DNA of 64,000 nt. Source: an uncultured Pseudokineococcus sp. (GTDB lineage: Bacteria; Actinomycetota; Actinomycetes; Actinomycetales; Quadrisphaeraceae). The notes below the pieces were generated by a model. The model was not told the origin of the DNA. It saw only the letters and a program-made list of their open reading frames with translations, and ran no database searches. The number at the start of each line of letters is the position of its first letter. Position 1 is the first letter of the stretch. Positions 7,909-16,702 of this stretch are shown piece by piece. The stretch lies in NCBI RefSeq assembly GCF_947499845.1, contig NZ_CANMPM010000010.1, positions 1 through 64,000 of the forward strand. The letters are read 5' to 3'. Position numbers and translations under genes: made by a program.

Positions 7909-8388
7909 TCAGCCCTCGACGGCGTAGAGGCCCGCCGTCGCCAGCCCGCCGAAGGCGAGGCCCCAGAGCACGATGGACACGACCTGCCACAGCACCACCT
8001 GGCGCCGGTCGGCGCCGAAGGCGACGAGGGCGCCCGAGGTGATCTGGCTGGGGAGCACCGTCTGCCCGAGCAGGCTCACGCCGGGGACCCCGAAGCGGTC
8101 GAACCGGCGGCGCAGCTTCTCGGTCCGCGGCGACGGCGGGCGCGGCTCCCGCCGCGAGCGCAGGCGCCGGCGCACCGCGTCCCCGGCGGTGACGACGAGC
8201 ACCATGCTGAGGACGTTGCCCGCCACCGCCGCCACCAGGGCGATGGCGAACGGGACGCCGACGACGACGCCCACCGCTGTCGCGCCGTAGCTCTCGACGA
8301 AGGGGATCGCCCCTCCGACGAGCAGCACCACCCACTGCCACACCGCGTCGGTGGCCTCCACCCGCGCCTGGACCTCTTCGAGCCCCAC
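7909..8388 (-). CDS. Small multi-pass membrane protein (Sm_multidrug_ex-like)
   Basis: This protein of about 159 residues has roughly four hydrophobic segments. The N-terminal motif GGAIPFVESYGATAVG resembles the family annotated as putative small multidrug export proteins (PF06695), for which transport has not been firmly shown. GTG 8388 has an ideal AGGAGG five bases upstream. A GTG at 8424 would add twelve acidic residues and would have to be leaderless. It is co-transcribed with the TetR gene that follows it and divergent from a MATE exporter, which suggests an efflux or envelope-stress module. Family assignment is by pattern only. Confidence 0.7.
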   Translation of the reverse strand: MGLEEVQARVEATDAVWQWVVLLVGGAIPFVESYGATAVGVVVGVPFAIALVAAVAGNVLSMVLVVTAGDAVRRRLRSRREPRPPSPRTEKLRRRFDRFGVPGVSLLGQTVLPSQITSGALVAFGADRRQVVLWQVVSIVLWGLAFGGLATAGLYAVEG

Positions 8389-8418
8389 GTCGTCCTCCTC
8401 GTCTGCGTCCTGCGGTCG

Positions 8419-8454
8419 TAGCACACCGTACTAGCGATTGGCGCAGCGTGCTAG
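8419..8454. promoter_or_regulatory. Candidate TetR operator in divergent promoter
   Basis: TAGCAC (8419-8424) and GTGCTA (8448-8453) form an inverted repeat between the divergent membrane-protein/TetR and MATE genes. GTACTAGC at its centre could serve as a -10 element in either direction. The position suits a TetR-type operator, but this is inference from symmetry and context. Confidence 0.45.
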
Positions 8455-9848
8455 AGGGCGATGCGTCCACGGCTGCGACCATCTCGCCCGTGCCGCGACT
8501 GCCCTCCGCCCTCCGGCCGCGAGCGCTCGACCGGGAGGTCGCGCGCCTCGCCGTCCCGGCCTTCGCCGCGCTCGTCGCCGAACCGCTGTTCCTCCTGGCG
8601 GACTCGGCGGTCGTCGGCTCGCTCGGCGTCGTCCCGCTCGCCGGCCTGGGCGCCGCCGGGACGGTCCTGACGACGGCCGTCGGCGTGTTCGTCTTCCTCG
8701 CCTACGCCACGACGGCCGCGGTGGCCCGCCGCCTCGGGGCGGACGACCTCCCCGCGGCCCTGCGCCAGGGCGTGGACGGGATGTGGCTGGCCCTCGTGCT
8801 CGGCCTCGTCACCGCTGCCGCGGCGTGGCCGCTGGCCCGGGACCTCGCCCTCGCGCTGGGGACGAGCCCCGAGGTCGCCGACGCCGCCGCGACGTACCTG
8901 CGCGCCTCGCTGCCGGGCCTGCCGGCCATGCTCGTCGTCCTGGCCGCCACCGGGGTGCTGCGAGGGCTGCAGGACACGCGGACGCCGCTCGTGGTCACCG
9001 TCAGCGGGGCGCTCGTCAACGTGCCGCTCAACGTGGTCCTCGTCCTCGGCCCCGGGCCCTTCCCCGCCCTCGGCATCGCCGGCAGCGGCCTGGGGACGGC
9101 GGTGGCCCAGCTCGGCATGGCCGCGGCGCTCGTGGTCGTCGTCGTCCGGGGCGCGCGGCGCCACGGCGTCCCCCTGGCCCCCGGGGGTGCGGGCGTGCTG
9201 CGCTCGGCGCGCGACGGCCTGCCGCTGCTCGCCCGGACCCTCACGCTGCGCGCCACCCTCCTGCTGACGACCGCGGCGGCCGCCCGCTCCGGCGACACGG
9301 CCCTGGCGGCCCACCAGGTCGTCGTGACGATCTGGTCGGCCCTGGCGCTGGGCCTCGACGCCCTCGCCATCGCCGGGCAGGCGATCACCGGACGCACGCT
9401 CGGGGCGGGGGACGTCGGCGCGACCCGCGACGTCCTGCGGCGCCTCGTCGGCTGGGGCGCGGTCCTCGGCGTCCTCAGCGGCGTCGTCGTCCTCGCCGGG
9501 CGCGACCTCGTGGCCCCGCTCTTCTCGCCGGACGACGGCGTCCGGACGGCGATCGCCGCCGCGCTCGTCGTCGTCGCCCTGGCCCAGCCGCTGGCGGCGT
9601 ACGTCTTCGTCCTCGACGGCGTCCTCATCGGCGCCGGCGACGGGCGCTACCTCGCGCTCGCCGGGCTCGTGGGGCTGCTCGCCTACGCGCCCCTCGTCGT
9701 CGCCGTCGTCACGTGGGCGCCGGAGAGCGCGGCGGGGCTCGTCTGGCTCTGGGTCGCCTTCGCCGGCGGCTTCATGGCCGTCCGCGGCGTCACGCTCTGG
9801 CACCGCGCCCGCGGTGACGCCTGGGCCGTGACGGGCGCCGTCCGCTGA
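8448..9848 (+). CDS. MATE family efflux transporter (DinF-like)
   Basis: This 466-residue polytopic protein has about twelve hydrophobic segments in two repeats. The N-terminal half opens with ARLAVPAFAALVAEPLFLL, typical of the DinF branch of the MATE family. MATE proteins export cationic compounds in exchange for H+ or Na+. The residues that would fix the coupling ion cannot be judged here. The start is uncertain because neither GTG 8448 nor GTG 8490 has a ribosome-binding site; a leaderless transcript is possible. The longer form is given. The gene is divergent from a TetR regulator operon, so ligand-controlled expression is likely. Confidence 0.88.
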   Translation: MLEGDASTAATISPVPRLPSALRPRALDREVARLAVPAFAALVAEPLFLLADSAVVGSLGVVPLAGLGAAGTVLTTAVGVFVFLAYATTAAVARRLGADDLPAALRQGVDGMWLALVLGLVTAAAAWPLARDLALALGTSPEVADAAATYLRASLPGLPAMLVVLAATGVLRGLQDTRTPLVVTVSGALVNVPLNVVLVLGPGPFPALGIAGSGLGTAVAQLGMAAALVVVVVRGARRHGVPLAPGGAGVLRSARDGLPLLARTLTLRATLLLTTAAAARSGDTALAAHQVVVTIWSALALGLDALAIAGQAITGRTLGAGDVGATRDVLRRLVGWGAVLGVLSGVVVLAGRDLVAPLFSPDDGVRTAIAAALVVVALAQPLAAYVFVLDGVLIGAGDGRYLALAGLVGLLAYAPLVVAVVTWAPESAAGLVWLWVAFAGGFMAVRGVTLWHRARGDAWAVTGAVR

Positions 9849-9867
9849 GCGCCCCCGGCCGGGTGCT

Positions 9868-10050
9868 CTGACGACGGAGCGCCCCCGTAGAGGCCCCCGC
9901 CGTGCACCCTGACGACGAAGTGTCGGGAAGGAGAGCTCCTGGCGGGCAGAGTGACGACGAAGTGCCCGGTCAGCGCCCGCCGCCCCGGCACGGTGACGAC
10001 GAAGTGCCCGGGGGGACCGCGGGCCGGTGCTCTGGCGACGAGGTGCGAGG
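9868..10050. repeat. Array A: five repeats at about 41-bp pitch
   Basis: A 19-base motif with best form GTGACGACGAAGTGCCCGG occurs at 9868, 9909, 9951, 9993 and 10032, so the steps are 41, 42, 42 and 39 bp. The outer copies are degenerate and the spacers are unrelated. It fills the convergent gap between the MATE gene and rplI. The pitch is close to four helical turns and matches the arrays at 16.5 and 55.2 kb. Confidence 0.85.
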
Positions 10051-10060
10051 GCCGGCGGAC

Positions 10061-10101
10061 GACGACGGCCCCCTCGCCGCGGGGGCGAGGGGGCCGTCGT
10101 C
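10061..10101 (-). terminator. Strong hairpin after rplI
   Basis: GACGACGGCCCCCTCGCC (10061-10078) pairs perfectly with its complement at 10084-10101 across a 5-base loop. It lies 20 bp beyond the rplI stop codon. There is no T tract, as is common in high-GC actinobacteria. Confidence 0.8.
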
Positions 10102-10121
10102 GGTGGTGCTGGTGCGGCGCG

Positions 10122-10571
10122 TCAGGCCGAGGGGACGACCTCGACGTCGACGCTGGCCTGCACGTCCGGGTGGAGCCGGACGGTGACCGTGTAGCTGCCG
10201 AGGGACTTGATCGGCTGGCCGATCTCGACCTTGCGGCGGTCGACGTCCTTGCCGGTGGCGGCGCGGACGGCCTCGGCCACGTCGGCCGGGGTGATGGCGC
10301 CGAAGAGGCGACCGCCCTGGCCCGCGTTGGCGGACAGGCGCACGGGCTGCTCCTGCAGGGTGGCGCGCACGCTCTGCGCCTCCTCGACCGACGCGATCTC
10401 GCGGGCGCGGCGCGCACGGCGGATGTCGTCGACCTGCTTCTGGCCGCCCTTGGTCCAGGGCGTCGCCAGGCTGCGCGGGAGCAGGTAGTTGCGCCCGTAG
10501 CCGTCCTTGACCTCGACGACCTCGCCGGGCTCGCCGAGGCCGGAGACCTCCTGCGTCAGGATGAGCTTCAT
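10122..10571 (-). CDS. rplI: 50S ribosomal protein L9
   Basis: The 149-residue sequence begins [19 protein letters not shown] and has the L9 N-domain signature ([13 protein letters not shown]) joined by the long helix to the C-terminal RNA-binding domain. L9 binds domain V of 23S rRNA at the base of the L1 stalk. It is the last gene of the rpsF-ssb-rpsR-rplI operon, 14 bp after rpsR, with GGGG-rich ribosome-binding sequence upstream of the ATG. Length and order are standard for actinobacteria. Confidence 0.97.
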   Translation of the reverse strand: MKLILTQEVSGLGEPGEVVEVKDGYGRNYLLPRSLATPWTKGGQKQVDDIRRARRAREIASVEEAQSVRATLQEQPVRLSANAGQGGRLFGAITPADVAEAVRAATGKDVDRRKVEIGQPIKSLGSYTVTVRLHPDVQASVDVEVVPSA

Positions 10572-10585
10572 CTCGTGCCCCTTCC

Positions 10586-10822
10586 TCAGCGCGCGGAGCT
10601 GCTGTAGGGCAGCAGCGCCATCTCGCGGGCGTTCTTGATCGCCTTGGCCACCTGGCGCTGCTGCTGGACGGAGACGCCCGTCACCCGGCGGGCGCGGATC
10701 TTGCCCCGGTCGGAGATGAACTTCCGCAGCAGCGCGGTGTCCTTGTAGTCGACGTAGCTGATCTTCGCCGCCTTGAGCGGGTTCGACTTCTTCTTCGGCT
10801 TGCGGAGAGCCGGCTTGGCCAT
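10586..10822 (-). CDS. rpsR: 30S ribosomal protein S18
   Basis: The 78-residue protein ([20 protein letters not shown], then [20 protein letters not shown]) is S18, which binds the small subunit as a heterodimer with S6. It has no cysteines and is therefore a zinc-free C-minus type. Some actinobacteria carry a second, zinc-binding S18 elsewhere. The ATG at 10822 follows GAGGAGCTCCACG. It sits between ssb and rplI in the conserved operon. Confidence 0.96.
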   Translation of the reverse strand: MAKPALRKPKKKSNPLKAAKISYVDYKDTALLRKFISDRGKIRARRVTGVSVQQQRQVAKAIKNAREMALLPYSSSAR

Positions 10823-10998
10823 CGTGGAGCTCCTCGTCTGGAGCCCGGGTCCTGCCGAGGGCCCGGGATGGGGGTGGGGAGGGCCGACGGGACCGGGTGG
10901 TCCCGAGGGCCGGCGGCGGCGCGTGCGCGCCGCCGCGGGGAGCGGCACCGGCGGGCCGGTGCCGCGCGCGACCGAGGTGGTGGGTCGCGGACGTCGGG

Positions 10999-11571
10999 CT
11001 AGAAGGGCGGCTCGTCGCTCTGGCCGCCGCCCCAGCCGCCGCCGGAGGGCTGCTGCCCGCCGCCGGAGGACGGGCCGGTGGCCCACGGGTCGTCCTGGCC
11101 GTAGCCGCCGGACTGCTGGCCGCCGCCCTGCTGCTGGCCGCCGCCGTAGCCGCCGCCCTGCTGGCCACCGCCGCCGCCGAAGCCGCCACCACCGCCGCCG
11201 CCGCCGCGCTGCGTGCGCTGGGCCTTGGCCGTGGCGTAGCGCAGCGACGGGCCGACCTCGTCGGCCTGCAGCTCGTTGACGGTGCGGTTCTCGCCCTCCT
11301 TGGTCTGGAAGGACCGGGAGACGAGGCGGCCGGTGACGATGACGCGCTGGCCCTTGCCGAGCGACTCGGCGACGTTCTCCGCCGCCTCGCGCCAGATGGA
11401 GCAGCGCATGAACAGCGTCTCGCCGTCCTTCCACTCGTTGCTCTGGCGGTCGAACTGCCGGGGCGTGGAGGCGACGGTGAAGTTGGCCACGGCCGCCCCC
11501 GAGGGGGTGAAGCGCAGCTCGGGGTCGGCGGTCAAATTCCCGACCAGGGTGATCTGGGTCTCGCCTGCCAT
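10999..11571 (-). CDS. ssb: Single-stranded DNA-binding protein
   Basis: This 190-residue SSB protects single-stranded DNA and recruits repair and replication proteins. The OB fold spans about 1-110 ([34 protein letters not shown]). A glycine/glutamine-rich linker follows, and the C-terminal tip is DEPPF, a variant of the partner-binding DDIPF tail. The ATG at 11571 follows GGAGGAGCC. The position between rpsF and rpsR is the conserved one, and a gap of about 175 bp separates it from rpsR. Confidence 0.96.
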   Translation of the reverse strand: MAGETQITLVGNLTADPELRFTPSGAAVANFTVASTPRQFDRQSNEWKDGETLFMRCSIWREAAENVAESLGKGQRVIVTGRLVSRSFQTKEGENRTVNELQADEVGPSLRYATAKAQRTQRGGGGGGGGFGGGGGQQGGGYGGGQQQGGGQQSGGYGQDDPWATGPSSGGGQQPSGGGWGGGQSDEPPF

Positions 11572-11712
11572 GGCTCCTCCTCGCGGGGTGGACGGTGCCC
11601 GGGTGGGCGCGGACCGCCGGGGGGCGGGCCGCTCGGTCGCCCGGAGGCTAGGGCCGGGGGCTGACGACGCGCAGGCGCCGTGCACACCCCCGCCCGACCG
11701 GGCGGCGAGGGG

Positions 11713-12003
11713 TCAGTGGAGCTCGGGGCGGACGAGCTTGGTCCGCAGGACCGACTCGTTGAGGTTGAGCTGGCGGTCCAGCTCCTTGGCGACGTCGGGC
11801 TCGGCCTTCATGTCGACGACCGCGTAGATGCCCTCGGCCTTCTTGCCGATCTCGTAGGCCAGCCGGCGCTTGCCCCAGATGTCGACCTTGTCGATCGAGC
11901 CGCCGCCGCGGCGGACGACGTCGAGGAACTTGTCGAGCGACGGGGCGACGGTGCGCTCCTCGAGCTCGGCGTCCAGGATGATCATCATCTCGTAGTGACG
12001 CAT
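11713..12003 (-). CDS. rpsF: 30S ribosomal protein S6
   Basis: The 96-residue sequence [17 protein letters not shown] is S6, the partner of S18 on the platform of the small subunit. It is the first gene of the rpsF-ssb-rpsR-rplI operon. Its Shine-Dalgarno AGGAGG lies inside the stem of a hairpin that also carries a bulged CCG, the layout of the S6:S18 autoregulatory leader. Length and sequence are ordinary. Confidence 0.97.
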   Translation of the reverse strand: MRHYEMMIILDAELEERTVAPSLDKFLDVVRRGGGSIDKVDIWGKRRLAYEIGKKAEGIYAVVDMKAEPDVAKELDRQLNLNESVLRTKLVRPELH

Positions 12004-12015
12004 GCGAGTACCCCA

Positions 12016-12058
12016 CCTCCTGTGGTCTTCGCGGCCACGGTCTCTCCGTGGCAGGAGG
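12016..12058 (-). promoter_or_regulatory. Candidate S6:S18-responsive leader of rpsF
   Basis: On the transcript, CCTCCTG pairs with CAGGAGG, which holds the rpsF Shine-Dalgarno. Nested within is the hairpin CCACGG-AGAGA-CCGTGG, followed directly by CCG in the asymmetric loop. S6:S18 complexes are known to bind leader structures with such a CCG and repress their own operon. The match is by eye. Confidence 0.55.
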
Positions 12059-12127
12059 GTGTCTGCGTCGCGGACCCGGGCCTCCCGCGCTCAGGGCGCA
12101 CGGGTGCCGCGGGGCCGGTCGGGCACC

Positions 12128-12133
12128 AGGGTA
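12128..12133 (-). promoter_or_regulatory. Possible -10 box of the rpsF operon
   Basis: TACCCT on the minus strand fits TANNNT and lies about 125 bp upstream of rpsF, leaving room for the folded leader. No convincing -35 is visible. Confidence 0.35.
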
Positions 12134-12164
12134 GCGGCCCGGCGGAGCGGCTCCGGCCGCCGCC

Positions 12165-13745
12165 TCAGGCGGGGTCGCCCGGCGCTGCGCCCGCGACCTC
12201 GTGCTCGGGCGGGCGCGCCGGGTCGTCGGCGCCCAGGTGCGGCGCCGCGCGGGGCGCCCGGACGACGTCGTGCTCCGGCTCGAGCGACGCGAGGACGGCG
12301 CCGCGGGCCAGCACGACCAGCATCCCGAGCCGGGCGACGACGAGCACGGCGTAGGCCCACGGCGGCAGCCCGCGGTCGGGCACGGAGAGGCCGTAGAGGT
12401 AGAGCCAGGTGCCCGTGGCCGCCGCCGCCTCGACCGCGCCCCAGACGAGCAGGAGCCGCCAGCGCGGCAGCGCGAGGACGGCGAGGGGCAGGACGAGCAC
12501 GGCCGCCTGGGGCGGGAGGGCCGGGGCGGGCGCGAGGACGGCGAGCAGCAGCAGGAGGGCGAGGACGGGCACGCGAGGGGCCCGGGGCGCCCGCAGCGCG
12601 AGGACGGCGGTCCCGGCGACCCCCGCGGCCGTGAGCAGCACCGAGCCCGCCGTCGTCGTGACGTCGGCGGGCGGGGCCCCGGCGAGGTCGCCGAGCAGCC
12701 AGGCCGAGCCGTAGCCGGGGCCGGCCGTGACGCGCGCCGTCACCGCGCCGGCCCAGACCTCGGGGCTGCGCAGGAGGACCGGCAGCCCGCCCACCACCCA
12801 CACGAGCAGGGCGACGAGCGCCGTGCGGACCTCCGGGGCGACGAGCGGCTGGCGCACCTCGTCGTCCTCGTCGCCGTCGATGTCGTCGCCCGGGCCGGCC
12901 GCCGCGCCCGCCTCCGGCCGCTCGGCGCGGGCCGCCGCGTCGTCGCGCCGGCGGCGCCAGCGCACGAGCAGCAGGGCCCCGCCGACCGCGAGCCCGACCG
13001 GCGGCGCGACGAGCGCCGCCAGCCCCAGCAGCATCCCCGCCGCGAGCGCGCGCCCCCGCGAGGAGGCCCACAGGGCGCCCACCGCCAGGGCGGCGGGCAG
13101 GAGCTGGACGCCGACGAGGGCGCACGCCAGGACGACCGGCGAGGCGCCCACGAGGACGGCGTCGTAGGGGCGGCGCCCCGACAGGTGGGCCACCCCGGCG
13201 ACGAGGACGACGAGCGCCACCGCGCCGAGGACGACGGAGGCGTCGAAGACGTCGCGCGGCCCGTCGGCGCCCTCCGCGCCGACGAGGCGCCCGAGGCCCC
13301 ACAGGAGCCAGCCCACGCCGAGGGGCGCCGTCAGCGGCGCGTCCTCGGAGAAGCGCTCGAGGTAGGGCACCACCTGGTCCAGGGACGCGGTGGCGAAGAG
13401 GGCCGGCACGTCGCTGTAGCAGGCGTGGGTGTAGACGCCGGGCGAGGCCCACAGCGTCTCCCGGCAGTGCTCGCGCAGCAGCACGGCCGCCGCCAGCACG
13501 ACGAGGCCGAGGGCGCTGCCCGCCGCGAGGGCTCCCCGCAGGGGCCGCCGGCCCGTGCGCACGCGCCGTCCCGCCGGCCCTCCGAGGACGGGCGAGGCCG
13601 CGGCCACCACGGCGTCGTCGTGGGTGGGCAGCACGACCGCCGCGCCGTCGTCGTCCGACGCGCGCGCCCCCACGGACGCGCGCCCCTCCACCGGGTCGCC
13701 CCGGTGCGGGGCCCGGCGCGCGACGACGTCGTCCTGCGGGCTCAC
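12165..13745 (-). CDS. Polytopic membrane protein, GT87/DUF2029-like glycosyltransferase
   Basis: This 526-residue protein has roughly ten hydrophobic segments, a cytoplasmic N-terminus of about 60 charged residues and an early extracytoplasmic segment HCRETLWASPGVYTHACYSD. Position between a class A PBP gene and rpsF matches the mycobacterial Rv0051-type membrane protein, which resembles polyprenyl-phosphate-sugar-dependent GT-C enzymes. A long acidic loop (DDIDGDEDDEVR) interrupts the middle. The GTG at 13745 has GAGG nine bases upstream. It follows the PBP gene after about 34 bp, so the two probably form one transcript. Enzymatic activity is inferred from resemblance only. Confidence 0.65.
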   Translation of the reverse strand: MSPQDDVVARRAPHRGDPVEGRASVGARASDDDGAAVVLPTHDDAVVAAASPVLGGPAGRRVRTGRRPLRGALAAGSALGLVVLAAAVLLREHCRETLWASPGVYTHACYSDVPALFATASLDQVVPYLERFSEDAPLTAPLGVGWLLWGLGRLVGAEGADGPRDVFDASVVLGAVALVVLVAGVAHLSGRRPYDAVLVGASPVVLACALVGVQLLPAALAVGALWASSRGRALAAGMLLGLAALVAPPVGLAVGGALLLVRWRRRRDDAAARAERPEAGAAAGPGDDIDGDEDDEVRQPLVAPEVRTALVALLVWVVGGLPVLLRSPEVWAGAVTARVTAGPGYGSAWLLGDLAGAPPADVTTTAGSVLLTAAGVAGTAVLALRAPRAPRVPVLALLLLLAVLAPAPALPPQAAVLVLPLAVLALPRWRLLLVWGAVEAAAATGTWLYLYGLSVPDRGLPPWAYAVLVVARLGMLVVLARGAVLASLEPEHDVVRAPRAAPHLGADDPARPPEHEVAGAAPGDPA

Positions 13746-13779
13746 GCGGGTGATCCTCGCAGGCGCGGGTGCGCGCGGG

Positions 13780-16125
13780 TCAGCCGTCCGCTCGAGAGGC
13801 GTCGCTGCCGGGGCCCGGGGCCGGTGGGGTCTGCGGCCCGTCGCCCGGCCGGGCCACCTCGCCCGCGGCACCGGCCTCCCCCGTGGAGGGCGTCACCGGC
13901 GGCGGCGACGGCTCCTGCGGCGCGGGCGGCCGCGTCGCCGTGGGACGCGGGGCCTCCGGCTGCTGCGTGGGCTCAGGGGCGGGCTCGGGCTCTGCGGGCG
14001 TCGTCGCCGTCGGCGCGGGCGCCTGCGTGGGCTCCGGCGCCGCGGTGGTGGGCGCGGCGGAGGGCTCGGACGTCGGCTCGGGCGCCGGGGCGGGCGCGGG
14101 CGCCGGGCGCGAGGACGACCCCGACGAGCTGTCGCGCTCGCGCTCGGAGGAGCTGCTGCGCGACCGCGAGGTGCTCGTCGAGCCGATGTCGGCGCGCTCG
14201 GGGAAGTCGACGACCGGCATCCCGGCGGTGGCCGTGGCCATGTAGGCCTGCCAGATGCGGGTGGGGTAGGAGGAGCCGGTGACGGAGCTGACGTCGTCCG
14301 ACCAGGGCTCCATGCCGCCCTCGCTGCCCGGCTTGGTCGTGAAGACGGACACGACCGTGGCGAGCTGGGGGGTGTAGCCGGCGAACCACGCCGACCGCGC
14401 CTCGTCCGTCGTCCCCGTCTTGCCCGCCGCCGGACGGCCGAGGTCGATGGTCCGGCGCACGGACCCCTCCTCCACGACCTGCGAGAGCGCGTACGTCGTG
14501 TCCGCCATGACGGCCTCGTCGAAGACGCGCTCGCCGCCCGTCTGGGCGCGGAAGACCTCCTCGCCGTCCTGCGTGACGGCGCTGACGACGTGCGGCGTCG
14601 TGCGCACGCCCTGCGCGGCGAAGGTGGCGTACGCCCGCGCCATGTCGACGACCTTGGGCGAGGGGGTCCCGAGGACGTTGCTCAGCACCGGCGGCTCGAG
14701 CTCCTCCGTGTCCGCCGGCAGGCCCGCCCGCTCCGCGACGTCGGCCGTCGCCTCGGCGCCCACCTCGATGTTGAGCGGCACGAAGATCGTGTTGGTGGAG
14801 TCGACCGTCGCCTCGACGAGGCTCTGGCGCCCGTGGCTCTCGCCCCCGAAGTTGCCGACCCGCACCCGCTCCCCCTTGCCGTCGCGGTACTCGTCGAAGT
14901 ACTGCGGGCTGTAGCCGGGGAAGCGCGTGCGCAGCGAGATGCCGTCCTCGAGCGCGGCGACGAGGGTGAAGGGCTTGAAGATGGAGCCGGCCTGCACGTT
15001 CTCCTGGGTCGCCATGTTGAGCTGGCGCTGCAGGTAGTCCGGCCCGCCGTACATGGCCCGGACGGAGCCGTCGGCGGGATCGATCGACACCAGGGCGGCG
15101 GCGACGTCCTCCGGCCGGCCTTCCGACGGGAAGGCCTCCGGGTCCTGCATCGCCGCGACCGCGGCCGCCTGCATGCCGGCGTCGAAGGTCGTCGTGATGG
15201 ACAGCCCCCCGCCGTCGAGCTCGTCCTCGGTGAACCCGCCGCGGGTCGTCAGCTCGTCGCGCACGGCCTGCAGGAGGTGGCCGGTGGGGCCGGCGTAGGT
15301 CTGCTCGTCCTGCTGCTGGACTGTCTCGGGGAGCTCGAGGCCGTCGCGCTCGGCCTGCGTGACGGCGCCCGTCTCGACCATGCCGTCGACGACGTACTCC
15401 CAGCGGCGCTCGGCCGCCTCCGGGTCGACCGCGGGGTCGTAGGCCGACGGCGCCGGGACGATCCCGGCGAGGAGCGCGGCCTGCGCCGTGGTCAGCTGGC
15501 CGACGTCGACGCCGAAGTAGGCCTGCGCCGCCTCCTGCACCCCGTAGGCGCCCCGGCCGAAGTAGATGGTGTTGAGGTAGTCGGTGAGGATCTGGTCCTT
15601 GTCGAGCTCGTTGTCGACCTTGAGGGCGATGAAGGCCTCGCGGACCTTGCGCTGCAGCGACTGCGTGTCGTCGCCCGTGTAGTAGTTCTTCACGTACTGC
15701 TGGGTGATCGTCGAGCCGCCCTGCGTGGCGTTGCCCCGGAGGTTCGAGACGAAGGCGCGGGCGATGCCCGTGGGCGAGACCCCGCGGTTCTCGTAGAAGC
15801 TCCGGTCCTCCGCCGCGATGATCGCGTCCCTCATGTCCTGCGGGATCGCGTCCGTCGTCACCGGCGTGCGGTTGACGTCGGCGAAGGTGCCGAGCACCGT
15901 CGTCCCGTCCGCGTAGTAGACGGTCGTCGTCGCCTTCTGCCCCAGCTCGGTCGGCTCCGGGACGTCCGTCGTCGCGTAGCCGTAGGCGAACGCCGCCCCG
16001 CCGAGCACCGCGCCCCCGAGGAGGAGGGCGAGGAGCACCAGCAGGACGCGGCGGCCGGTGGAGCGGCGCCGCCGCGGCGCGGGGCGTCGGGCGGGGCGGG
16101 AGGTGGGTCGGGGGGCTGCTGCCAC
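13780..16125 (-). CDS. Class A bifunctional penicillin-binding protein
   Basis: This 781-residue protein polymerises and cross-links peptidoglycan at the outer membrane face. An Arg-rich cytoplasmic tail and one transmembrane anchor (27-50) lead into a GT51 glycosyltransferase with the catalytic Glu in AAEDRSFY (104-111) and GGSTITQQYVKN. The transpeptidase domain carries SIFK (381-384), STN (443-445) and KTG (569-571). The last 150 residues are a Ser/Pro/Thr-rich disordered tail; no PASTA domain is present. GTG 16125 follows GAGGGACGACCACCT. Gene position corresponds to ponA1 of mycobacteria. It probably heads the transcript that continues into the GT87-like gene. Confidence 0.95.
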   Translation of the reverse strand: MAAAPRPTSRPARRPAPRRRRSTGRRVLLVLLALLLGGAVLGGAAFAYGYATTDVPEPTELGQKATTTVYYADGTTVLGTFADVNRTPVTTDAIPQDMRDAIIAAEDRSFYENRGVSPTGIARAFVSNLRGNATQGGSTITQQYVKNYYTGDDTQSLQRKVREAFIALKVDNELDKDQILTDYLNTIYFGRGAYGVQEAAQAYFGVDVGQLTTAQAALLAGIVPAPSAYDPAVDPEAAERRWEYVVDGMVETGAVTQAERDGLELPETVQQQDEQTYAGPTGHLLQAVRDELTTRGGFTEDELDGGGLSITTTFDAGMQAAAVAAMQDPEAFPSEGRPEDVAAALVSIDPADGSVRAMYGGPDYLQRQLNMATQENVQAGSIFKPFTLVAALEDGISLRTRFPGYSPQYFDEYRDGKGERVRVGNFGGESHGRQSLVEATVDSTNTIFVPLNIEVGAEATADVAERAGLPADTEELEPPVLSNVLGTPSPKVVDMARAYATFAAQGVRTTPHVVSAVTQDGEEVFRAQTGGERVFDEAVMADTTYALSQVVEEGSVRRTIDLGRPAAGKTGTTDEARSAWFAGYTPQLATVVSVFTTKPGSEGGMEPWSDDVSSVTGSSYPTRIWQAYMATATAGMPVVDFPERADIGSTSTSRSRSSSSERERDSSSGSSSRPAPAPAPAPEPTSEPSAAPTTAAPEPTQAPAPTATTPAEPEPAPEPTQQPEAPRPTATRPPAPQEPSPPPVTPSTGEAGAAGEVARPGDGPQTPPAPGPGSDASRADG

Positions 16126-16702
16126 AGGTGGTCGTCCCTCGGTCGTCCGTCGTCGGCACCGGTCGCGTGCCTGGTCGGCCCGGGCCGGGGCCGGCGGGGG
16201 ACGGCGGCGCCGTCCTCGTGGACGACCCCGTGACGGGGCGTCCTCGTCGTGCCGGACCGGTCGACGCCGGTCCCGTCGTGCGGGGCCGTCACCCGTCAGG
16301 GTGATCGGCACGGGCGCTCGGGTGCTTGAGCGCCGTGTCCTCACCGCGCTCGAGCGCGGTGCCCCGGCCCCCGGCGGCGCTCGTCGCGACCCGCCGGCGC
16401 CCGAGAGTATGCGCACCCAGCCTGGGCGGACGCTGACGGCGAGCCCCGGTCGTCCCGGGACCCGCGCGTCCGGGCGGCATCGACAACGCCCCTCGGGCGC
16501 GCCGTCATCCCGCAGGCCCCGGCGGCTCACAGGGCGACATGGCCACACATCGCCCACCCCCCGCCCCCCCGAGGGGCGACATGGCCACACATCGCCCACC
16601 CCCCGACGCCCAAGGGGCGACATGGCCACACATCGCCCACCCGGCGCGCCCGGGGCGACACGACCGCACCTCGCCGCCGGGGCCGAGGGGGACCATGGCG
16701 TC
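16126..16702. other. Divergent gap between PBP and MFS genes
   Basis: This 577-bp stretch separates the divergent PBP and MFS genes and holds array B in its right third. I see no gene. Sequence such as CGGTCCGGCACGACG near 16250 may contain the PBP promoter, but no clear -10/-35 pair can be named. Confidence 0.6.
16532..16675. repeat. Array B: four short palindromic repeats at about 41-bp pitch
   Basis: Each 24-base unit starts GGGCGA, contains CATGGCCACACA and ends TCGCCC, so six-base arms are perfectly inverted. Units begin at 16532, 16574, 16615 and 16653 (steps 42, 41, 38 bp). The first three are identical and the last is degenerate. The same repeat recurs at 55.2 kb. Confidence 0.9.

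Noticed and set aside
16532-16675. CRISPR array from regularly spaced 24-bp repeats
   Set aside because: Spacers are only about 14-18 bp, repeats are few and degenerate, one unit in the sister array is inverted, and no cas genes lie nearby.
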